A DNA stretch of 64,000 nt from Lolium rigidum (lineage: Eukaryota; Streptophyta; Magnoliopsida; Poales; Poaceae): contig NC_061514.1 in the NCBI RefSeq assembly GCF_022539505.1, forward strand, positions 42,148,869-42,212,868, given 5' to 3'. Below, one piece after another: positions 55,391-64,000 of the stretch (position 1 is the stretch's first letter; every line of letters starts with the position of its first letter). A model generated the notes under the pieces. The model ran no database searches. It was not told where the DNA came from and saw only the letters and a program-made list of their open reading frames with translations. The position numbers were made by a program, and so were the translations under genes.

Positions 55391-57163
55391 TGTTGGAGAT
55401 ATGCCCAAGAGGCAATAATAAAAGTGGTTATTATATATCTTTATGTTTATGATAAAAGTTTATATACCATGCTATAATTGTATTAACTGAAACATTGATA
55501 CATGTATGATATGTAAACAAACAAAGAGTCCCTAGTAAGCCTCTTAACTAGCTTGTTGATTAATAGATGATTAGTTTCATAATCATGAACATTGGATGTT
55601 ATTAATAACAAGGTTATATCATTGTATGAATGATGTAATGGACACACCCAATTAAGCGTAGCATAAGATCACGTCATTAAGTTATTTGCTATAAGCTTTC
55701 AATACATAGTTACCTAGTCCTTATGACCATGAGATCATGTAAATCACTTATACCGGAAAGGTACTTTGATTACATCAAACGCCACCGCGTAAATGGGTGG
55801 TTATAAAGGTGGGATTAAGTATCCGGAAAGTATGAGTTGAGGCATATGGATCAATAGTGGGATTTGTCCATCCCGATGACTGGATAGATATACTCTGGGC
55901 CCTCTCGGTGGAATGTCGTCTAATGTCTTGCAAGCATATGAATAAGTTCATAAGAGACTACATACCACGGTACGAGTAAAGAGTACTTGTCGAGAGACGA
56001 GGTTGAACAAGGTATAGTGTGATACCGATGATCAAACCTCGGACAAGTAAAATATCGCGTGACAAAGGGAATTGGTATCGTATGTGTATGGTTCATTCGA
56101 TCACTAAAGTCATCGTTGAATATGTGGGAGCCATTATGGATCTCCGGATCCCGCTATTGGTTATTGGTCGGAGTGAGTACTCAACCATGTCCGCATAGTT
56201 CGCGAACCGTAGGGTGACACACTTAAAGTTGGATGTTGAAATAGTAGAACTTGAATATGGAATGGAGTTCGAATATTTGTTCGGAGTCCCGGATGTGATC
56301 CCGGACATCACGAGGAGTTCCGGAATGGTCCGGAGAATAAGATTCATATATAGGATGTCATTTTATGTGAATAAAATGTCGCGGAAGGTTCTATGGAAGG
56401 TTCTAGAAGGTTCTAGAAAAGTCCGGAAGAAACCACCAAGGAAGGTGGAGTCCACAAGGGACTCCACCTCCATGGCCGGCCAACCCTAGTGGGGGAGGAG
56501 TCCCAAGTGGACTCCCCTTAGGGGGCCGGCCACCCCCTATGGAAGGTGGAATTCCCACCTCTAGTGGGAGGGAAGGTTTCCCACCATATGGAAGGTTTTG
56601 GGTTCGGGTCTTATTCGAAGACTTGTAGTCCAACACTTGGGGCTTCCACCTATATATAGAGGGCCAAGGGGAGGGGGCCGGCCACACCAAAGCCATAAGC
56701 TTGGCCGCCCCCATAGTGGCCGGCCACCCCCTCTCCCCAAACCCTAGCGCCCCGCTCCTCCACCATATCCCGCACGCTTAGCGAAGCTCCGCCGGATTTC
56801 TCCACCGCCACCGACACCACGCCGTCGTGCCGTCGGATTCAAGAGGAGCTACTACTTCCGCTGCCCGCTGGAACGGGGAGGTGGACGTCGTCTTCATCAA
56901 CAACCGAACGTGTGACCGAGTACGGAGGTGCTGCCCGTTCGTGGCGCCGGAACCGATCGTGATCAAGATCTTCTACGCGCTTTTGCAAGCGGCAAGTGAA
57001 CGTCTACCGCAGCAACAAGAGCCTCCTCTTGTAGGCTTTGGAATCTCTTCAAGGGTGAGTCTCGACAATCCCCTCGTTGCTACCGTCTTCTAGATTGCAT
57101 CTTGGCTTGGATTGCGTGTTCGCCGTAGGAAAATTTTTGTTTTCTATGCTACGTTATCCTACA
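55391..57163 (+). repeat. Copia 5' LTR
   Basis: 1773 bp, TGTTGG to CCTACA. TATA box TATATATA at 56651-56658. U3 holds CCGGCCACC-rich segments near 56520 and 56690. Confidence 0.93.
56651..56658 (+). promoter_or_regulatory. TATA box of the Copia LTR
   Basis: TATATATA before AGAGGGCCAAGG, about 510 bp before the LTR end. Repeated at 63649-63656. Confidence 0.65.
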
Positions 57164-57165
57164 AG

Positions 57166-57178
57166 TGGTATCGTAGCC
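57166..57178 (+). promoter_or_regulatory. Copia primer-binding site
   Basis: TGGTATCGTAGCC, two bases after the LTR. The Copia norm is TGGTATCAGAGC (initiator Met tRNA). The CAGA-to-CGTA change falls on a CAG and may be a consensus error. Confidence 0.75.
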
Positions 57179-58362
57179 GTGTCTATGCATAGATGGTTGC
57201 ACGAGTAGAACACAATGGTTTGTGGGCGTTGATGCTCTTGTTATCTTTAGTTGAGTACTTTGCATCTTTGTGGCATAGTGGGATGAAGCGGCTCGGGCTA
57301 ACTTTACATGACCGCGTTCATGAGATTTGCTCCACGCTTGACATGCAACTTGTATTGCATAAGTGGCTTTGCGGGTGTCTGTCTCTCCTACTATAGTGAA
57401 GATTCAATTTACTCTTCTATTGACAACACTAGTATCACCGTTGTGGTTCATGTTCGTAGGTAGATTGGATCTTGCTCGAAAACCCTAAACCACGTAAAAT
57501 ATGCAAACCAAATTAGAGAACGTCTAACTTGTTTTTGCAGGGTTTGGTGATGTGATATGGCCATAATGTGATGATGAATATGTATGAGATGATCATTATT
57601 GTATTGTGGCAACCGGCAGGAGCCTTATGGTTGTCTTTAAATTTCATGTTGAGTAGTATTTCAAAGTAGTTGTAATAGTTGCTACATGGAGGACGATCAT
57701 GAAGACGGCGCCATTGACCTTGGTGCTTCGCCGACGATGATGGAGATCATGCCCGTTGATGATGGAGATCATGTCCGTGCTTTGGAGATGAAGATCAAAG
57801 GCGCAAAGACAAAAGGGCCATATCATATCACATATGAACCGCATGTGATGTTAATCCTTTTATGCATCTTATTTTGCTTAGATCGCGACGGTAGCATTAT
57901 AAGATGATCCCTCTCACTAAAATCTCAAGATAATAAAGTGTTCATCCTTAGTAGCACCGTTATCAAGTCTTATCGTTTCGAAGCATCTCGTGATGATCGG
58001 GTGTAATAGATTCGATAAGTACATATAACGGGTGCAAGACAGTTTTTGCACATGCGGATACTAAGGTGGCCTTGACGAGCCTAGCATGTAAAGACATGGT
58101 CTCGGAACACGTGATACCGAAAGGTAGAGCATGAATCATATGATTGATATGATGAACACTTTGAGTGTTCGCCATTGAAATTACATCTTGTCTCGTGATG
58201 ATCGGGCATAGGTGTGATGGATTTGGTTCGTGTGATCACTAAGACAATGCGAGGGATATTGTTTTGAGTGGGAGTTCACCTAGATTTTTAATTATGTAGA
58301 ATTAAAATTTGAACTCAATTTGTCATAAACTTAGTCTAAACTATTGCAAATATGTTGTAGAT
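57179..58362 (+). other. Copia 5' untranslated leader
   Basis: About 1.2 kb between the PBS and the gag ATG with no conserved coding. Long leaders are normal for this group. Two related segments, ATCTCGTGATGATCGG and TTGTCTCGTGATGATCGGG-like, recur near 57985 and 58190. Confidence 0.6.
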
Positions 58363-59280
58363 ATGGCGTCCTCAATCAATTTTAACCAGTTCCTAGAGAA
58401 AGAAAAACTTAAGAGCAACGGTAGCAACTTCACCGACTCGGTTCCGTCATGTGAGGATCTTCCTCAATGGCGGAAATCTGCAATATGTGCTTGATGCACC
58501 GCTAGGTGACCCTCCCGTGAAACCGAAACCGATGAAGTAAAGAATGTTTACATGACTCGGAAAACTCGGTACTCTCAAGTTCAGTGTGCCATCTTATGCG
58601 CTCGGAATCCGATCTTCAAAAACGTTTTGAGCACCATGATCCTCATGAGTTGATAAAAGAGTTGAAGACTATTTTTGAGACTCATGCGGCCGTGGAATGC
58701 TATGAAGCATCGAAACACTTTTTCAGCTCGTATGATGGAAGAAGGCAGCTCCATTAGTGAGCACATGCTCGTTATGACCGGGCATGCGAAGAAACTCGGT
58801 GACTTGGGAATAGTGATTCCTAACGGACTGGGGATTAATCGTGTCCTTCAATCACCGCCACCAAGTTACAAGAACTTTGTGATGAACTACAATATGCGGA
58901 ACATGAACAAGGAGTTTCCTGAACTCTTTGGCATGCTAAAAGCTGCCGAGATTGAGATCAAGAAAGAGCACCAAGTGTTGATGGTCAACAAGACCACCAG
59001 CTTCAAGAAACAGGGCAAGTCTAAAGGCAAGAACAAGAAGAGTGGCAAGAAAGCTGCCACGCCTCCTGTGAAACCTAAGTCTGGCCCTAAGCCTGATGCT
59101 GAGTGTTATTACTGCAAGGAGAAGGGACACTGGAAGCGTAATTGCTCCAAGTATTTGGCGGATCCGAAGAGCGGCCTTATCAAGAAGAAGAAAGAAGGTA
59201 TATCCGATATACATGTTATAGATGTTTATCTCACTAGTTCTCGTTCTAGTACCTGGGTATTTGATACTCGGTTCGGTTGC
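58363..59280 (+). pseudogene. Copia gag
   Basis: Starts MASSINFNQFLEKEKL. The capsid core follows in broken frames (HEIHxx-type region near 58640-58760), then SISEHMLVMTGHAKKLGDLG, a Lys-rich stretch, and the CCHC zinc knuckle CYYCKEKGHWKRNC (about 59104-59145). Frame changes occur near 58490 and 58600-58680. The gag end joins the protease. Confidence 0.85.
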
Positions 59281-59595
59281 TCATATTTGTAACTCGAAAC
59301 AGGAACTAAAGAATAAACGACAACTCGCCGAAAGATGAAGTGACGATGCGCGTTGGAAACGGATCCAAGGTCAATGTGATCGCAATCGGGACACTTCCTC
59401 TACATCTACCTTCGGGATTAGTTTTAAGCCTAAATAATTGTTATTATGTACCCGCGTTGAGCATGAACATTATATCAGGATCTTGTTTAATGCAAGAAGG
59501 TTATTCATTCAAGTCCGAGAATAATGGTTGTTCTATTTTTATGAATAATATCTTTTATGGTCGAGCACCACAAAAGAATGGCTTATTTCGTTAGA
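59225..59595 (+). pseudogene. Copia protease
   Basis: The segment STWVFDT precedes the active site. The usual Asp-Thr-Gly is broken at 59267-59270, where the sequence reads CTCG in place of an expected CTG. The rest follows in other frames: VGNGSKVNVIAIGTL, LNNCYYVPALSMNIIS and CSIFMNN. Confidence 0.8.
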
Positions 59596-60460
59596 TCTCG
59601 ATAGTAGTAATACGCATATACATAACATTGATGCTAAGCGAATTAAATTGAATGATAATTCTACTTATATGTGGCACTCGTCGTCTTGGTCATATTGGAG
59701 TGAAACGCATGAAGAAACTCCATACCGATGGATTACTTGAATCACTTGACTTTGAGTCACTTGATAGATGCGAAGCATGTCTGATGGGAAAAATGACTAA
59801 GACTCCATTCTCGGGTATGATGGAGCGAGCTACTGACTTATTGGAAATCATACACACAGATGTATGTGGACCAATGAGTGTAGCATCGCGCGGTGGTTAT
59901 CGTTATGTTCTAACCTTCACAGATGATTTGAGTAGATATGGGTATATCTATTTAATGAAACATAAATCCGAAACTTTCGAGAAGTTTAAGGAATTCCAAA
60001 GTGAAGTAGAAAATCAACGTAACAAGAAGATTAAATTTCTACGATCCGATCGCGGAGGTGAATATCTGAGTTATGAGTTTGGCATGCATTTAAAGAAATG
60101 CGGAATACTTTCACAATTGACACCGCCGGGAACACCACAACGAAACGGTGTGTCCGAACGTCGTAATCGAACTCTCTTAGATATGGTCCGTTCTATGATG
60201 TCTCTTACTGATTTGCCGTTATCATTTTGGAGTTATGCATTAGAGACAGCCGCATTCACTTTAAATAGAGCACCATCAAAATCCGTTGAAACGACGCCGT
60301 ATGAATTATGGTTTAATAAGAAACCTAAGTCTGTCGTTCCTAAAAGTTTGGGGTTGCGAAGCCTATGTAAAAAAGTTACAACCGGACAAGCTAGAACCCA
60401 AAGCGGAGAAATGCGTCTTCATAGGATACCCTAAGGAAACTATAGGGTACACTTTCTATC
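59596..60460 (+). pseudogene. Copia integrase
   Basis: The pre-integrase motif around RRLGHIG has its start broken by CTCG at 59677-59680. Then come CEACLMGKMTKTPFSG (zinc part), HTDVCGPM (first Asp), FLRSDRGGEY (second Asp) and GTPQRNGVSERRNRTLLD (Glu). The GKGD-like C-terminal part follows with KVWGCEAYVKKL after a shift near 60330. All three catalytic residues are present. Confidence 0.88.
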
Positions 60461-61750
60461 ACGGATCCGAAGGCAAGATCTTTGTTGCTAAGAACGGAAC
60501 CTTTCTTGAGAAAGAATTTCTCACTAAAGAAGTGACTCGGAAGAAAAGTAGAACTCGATGAGATTGAAGAATCTCTACTCGTTGATCGGAGTAGCACAAG
60601 ATCGGAAAATGTTCCTGTACCACCTACACCGGCCACGAGAGGAAGCTAATGATAATGATCATGAAACTTCAAATGAGACAGCTATCGAACCTCGCAGATC
60701 GACAAGGGATCGTGCCACTCCAGCATTGGTATGATCCTTGTCTAAATGTCATGATTGTGGATAACAATGATGAAGACCCCGCGACGTATGAAGAAGCGAT
60801 GATGAGCCCAGATTCCAACAAATGGCAAGAAGCCATGAAATCCGAAATGGGATCCATGTATGATAACAAAGTATGGACTTTGGTAGAATTACCCGATAGC
60901 CGCAAGGTCAGTCGAGAATAAATGGATCTTCAAAAGAAAAACAGATGCCGATGGTAATATTACTGTCTATAAAGCTCGACTTGTCGCAAAGGGTTTCCGA
61001 CAAATTCAAGGTGTTGACTACGATGAGACTTTCTCACCCGTAGCGAAGCTAAAATCTGTGAGGATTTTGTTAGCGATAGCTGCATTTTTCGATTATGAGA
61101 TTTGGCAGATGGATGTCAAAACGGCGTTCCTTAATGGTGACATTGAGGAAGAGTTGTATATGGTACAACCCAAAGGTTTTGTCGATCCTAAAAATGCTGA
61201 CAAAGTATGCAAACTTCAGCGTTCAATCTATGGACCGAAGCAAGCATCAAGAAGTTGGAACCGACGCTTTGATAAGGTGATCAAAGACTTCGGGTTTATA
61301 CAAGTGTCATGGAGAGGCCTCGTATTTACAAGAAAGTGAGTGGGAGCTCAGTAGCATTCCCGATATTATATGTAGATGACATATTATTGATTGGGAATGA
61401 TATAGAACTATTAAGCAGATGTAAAGGGTTATTTGAATAATAGTTTTTCAATGAAAGACCTTGGTGAAGCATCATATATATTAGGCATCAAGATTTATAG
61501 AGATAGATCAAGACGTCTAATAGGGCTATCACGGAGTACATACCTGGACAAGATTCTGAAAAAGTTTAGAATGGACGAAAGTAAGAAAGGATTCTTACCT
61601 ATGTTACTGTGCAAGGTCTTGAGTAAGACTCAAGGACCGGCTACGGCAGAAGAAAGAGAAAGGATGAGTCGGATCCCCTATGCCTCGGCAAGTAGGCTCT
61701 ATCATGTATGCCATGCTATGTACAAGACCGGATATAGCACATGCCGTTAG
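60461..61750 (+). pseudogene. Copia reverse transcriptase
   Basis: EAMKSEMGSMYDNKVWTLVE, then after a shift near 60907 the WIFK..TDADGN region, MDVKTAFLNGDIEEELYM (first catalytic Asp, about 61110-61165), SIYGPKQASRSWN, and LYVDDILLIG (about 61369-61398, catalytic YVDD). Then come KDLGEASYILGIKIYRDRSR and SRIPYASA. Shifts are at about 60560-60640, 60907, 61305-61322 and 61410-61440. The CTCG at 61319-61322 and an extra T before CAG near 60907 are CTG/CAG-site breaks. Confidence 0.87.
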
Positions 61751-62357
61751 TTTGACTAGCAGATATCAAAGTGATCCAGGGATAGAACACTCGGACAGCG
61801 GTCAAGAATATCCCGAAGTACTTGAAAAGAACTAAGGATATGTTTCTTTGTTATGGAGGTGACCAAGAGCTCGTTGTAACAAGTTACACCGATGCAAGTT
61901 GGAACACCGATCCCGATGACTCTAAGTCACAATCCGGGTACGTGTTTATATTGAATGGTGCTGCAGTAAGTCGGGCAAGCTCGAAGCAAGGTGCACGGTG
62001 GCGAAATCCTCAACGGAATCGGAGTACATAGCGGCTTCGGAGGCTTCATCGAAGCGGTATGGATGAAGAGGTTCATTGTAGAGCTCGGTGTGGTTCCTAG
62101 TGCATTAGACCCACTAGTCATCTACTCGTGACAACATGGGTGCTATTGCCAATGCACAAGAACCAAGGTCACACAAGAGGCTGAAGCATATCAAGCTGCG
62201 TTACCACTCGATTCGCGAATACATCGAAGATGGAGAAGTAAAGATTTGCAAAGTACACACCGATCCGAATGTAGCAGATCCGTTGACTAAAGCTCTCCCT
62301 AGGGCAAAGCATGACCAACACCGGAATGCCATGGGTGTTAGGTACCTTACAATGTAA
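61751..62357 (+). pseudogene. Copia RNase H
   Basis: SYTDASWNTDPDDSKSQSGY (catalytic Asp), then HSIREYIEDGEVKICKVHTD and NVADPLTKALPR before the stop at 62355-62357. Shifts near 61790 and 62125 both coincide with CTCG for expected CTG. The domain degrades the RNA of RNA-DNA hybrids during copying. Confidence 0.87.
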
Positions 62358-62375
62358 TCTAGATTATTGACTCTA

Positions 62376-62390
62376 GTGCAAGTGGGAGAT
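62376..62390 (+). promoter_or_regulatory. Copia polypurine tract
   Basis: AAGTGGGAGAT-like purine run directly before the 3' LTR, the primer site for plus-strand synthesis. Confidence 0.7.
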
Positions 62391-64000
62391 CATTGGAGAT
62401 ATGCCCAAGAGGCAATAATAAAAGTGGTTATTATATATCTTTATGTTTATGATAAAAGTTTATATACCATGCTATAATTGTATTAACTGAAACATTGATA
62501 CATGTATGATATGTAAACAAACAAAGAGTCCCTAGTAAGCCTCTTAACTAGCTTGTTGATTAATAGATGATTAGTTTCATAATCATGAACATTGGATGTT
62601 ATTAATAACAAGGTTATATCATTGTATGAATGATGTAATGGACACACCCAATTAAGCGTAGCATAAGATCACGTCATTAAGTTATTTGCTATAAGCTTTC
62701 AATACATAGTTACCTAGTCCTTATGACCATGAGATCATGTAAATCACTTATACCGGAAAGGTACTTTGATTACATCAAACGCCACCGCGTAAATGGGTGG
62801 TTATAAAGGTGGGATTAAGTATCCGGAAAGTATGAGTTGAGGCATATGGATCAATAGTGGGATTTGTCCATCCCGATGACGGATAGATATACTCCGGGCC
62901 CTCTCGGTGGAATGTCGTCTAATGTCTTGCAAGCATATGAATAAGTTCATAAGAGACTACATACCACGGTACGAGTAAAGAGTACTTGTCGGAGACGAGG
63001 TTGAACAAGGTATAGTGTGATACCGATGATCAAACCTCGGACAAGTAAAATATCGCGTGACAAAGGGAATTGGTATCGTATGTGTATGGTTCATTCGATC
63101 ACTAAAGTCATCGTTGAATATGTGGGAGCCATTATGGATCTCCAGATCCCGCTATTGGTTATTGGTCGGAGTGAGTACTCAACCATGTCCGCATAGTTCG
63201 CGAACCGTAGGGTGACACACTTAAAGTTGGATGTTGAAATAGTAGAACTTGAATATGGAATGGAGTTCGAATATTTGTTCGGAGTCCCGATGTGATCCCG
63301 GACATCACGAGGAGTTCCGAATGGTCCGGAGAATAAGATTCATATATAGGATGTCATTTTATGTGAATAAAATGTCGCGGAAGGTTCTATGGAAGGTTCT
63401 AGAAGGTTCTAGAAAAGTCCGGAAGAAACCACCAAGGAAGGTGGAGTCCACAAGGGACTCCACCTCCATGGCCGGCCAACCCTAGTGGGGGAGGAGTCCC
63501 AAGTGGACTCCCCTTAGGGGGCCGGCCACCCCCCCTATGGAAGGTGGAATTCCCACCTCTAGTGGGAGGGAAGGTTTCCCACCATATGGAAGGTTTTGGG
63601 TTCGGGTCTTATTCGAAGACTTGTAGTCCAACACTTGGGGCTTCCACCTATATATAGAGGGCCAAGGGGAGGGGGCCGGCCACACCAAAGCCATAAGCTT
63701 GGCCGCCCCCCATAGTGGCCGGCCACCCCCTCTCCCCAAACCCTAGCGCCCCGCTCCTCCACCATATCCCGCCCGCTTAGCGAAGCTCCGCCGGATTTCT
63801 CCACCGCCACCGACACCACGCCGTCGTGCTGTCGGATTCAAGAGGAGCTACTACTTCCGCTGCCCGCCGGAACGGGGAGGTGGACGTCGTCTTCATCAAC
63901 AACCGAACGTGTGACCGAGTACGGAGGTGCTGCCCGTTCGTGGCGCCGGAACCGATCGTGATCAAGATCTTCTACGCGCTTTGCAAGCGGCAAGTGAACG
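62391..64000 (+). repeat. Copia 3' LTR (cut by window end)
   Basis: Matches 55391-57001. It starts CATTGGAGAT where the 5' LTR starts TGTTGGAGAT, so the terminal TG is changed. About 160 bp remain beyond the window. Confidence 0.93.

Larger units (their letters stand above)
55391..64000 (+). mobile_element. Ty1/Copia LTR retrotransposon (BARE/Angela-like), 3' end beyond window
   Basis: LTR 55391-57163, PBS, gag, protease, integrase, RT and RNase H in Copia order, PPT, then the second LTR from 62391 to the window edge. The LTR opens TGTTGGAGATATGCCCAAG, a signature of the abundant Angela/BARE/WIS group of the Triticeae and relatives. By eye the LTRs differ by about seven substitutions over 1.6 kb, so the insertion is young. 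The 5-bp flank on the left is AGGAC (55386-55390). Confidence 0.93.

Noticed and set aside
57193..57907. Two frames in the Copia leader (57193-57396, 57686-57907) as genes
   Set aside because: They lie in the leader between PBS and gag, and have no domain or usual Copia role.

Overview
The window is plant nuclear DNA from a grass, most likely the Pooideae (Triticeae or Poeae). The evidence is the set of repeat families: a BARE/Angela-like Copia LTR that opens TGTTGGAGATATGCC, Gypsy LTRs that open TGATACGTCTCCAACG, grass LINEs, and a CACTA element with TTTGCCGTGC subterminal repeats. I find no host protein gene, tRNA, rRNA or CRISPR. Genus and species cannot be fixed from the sequence alone.

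Layout. Positions 1-7069 are mostly unassigned, with two LINE-like 3' tails, a diverged tandem duplication and a solo Gypsy LTR (3395-4666, TSD GGGAC). From 7070 to 53538 there is one deep nest. The oldest layer is a minus-strand LINE (LINE-X, 7070-7926 and about 50905-53538). It is split by a second minus-strand LINE (LINE-1, 7927-8842 and 49991-about 50904). That one is split by a plus-strand LINE (LINE-2, 8843-49990, 16-bp TSD). LINE-2 was then hit three times: by pol-less Gypsy element N1 (11248-18053, plus, TSD ATAGG), by Tat-type Gypsy element A (19231-42191, minus), and by N2 (42460-49256, minus, TSD GTGCA), which is the same family as N1. Element A was itself split by a complete Tat-type Gypsy element B (22265-35774, plus, TSD GGTGC). 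From 53539 a CACTA transposon begins. It is cut at 55391 by a young Copia element whose second LTR runs off the window.

How the genes work together. B encodes gag, protease, RT, two RNase H domains and integrase, and so has a full replication set. A keeps gag-protease but has no RT, RNase H or integrase. N1 and N2 encode only one orphan ORF and would need proteins from elsewhere. A and B each carry, on the strand opposite gag-pol and next to the 3' LTR, a multi-exon gene whose first exon resembles the putative gypsy-type transposon domain (Pfam PF04195 type), followed by low-complexity, coiled-coil and helical parts. This shared spliced antisense gene is the most interesting biology in the window.

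Data caution. Many frame breaks fall at CTG/CAG sites that read CTCG/CGAG in one repeat copy or inside a conserved protein motif. This looks like systematic consensus error at CHG-methylated sites, so the apparent decay of several elements, above all the Copia, is probably overstated.
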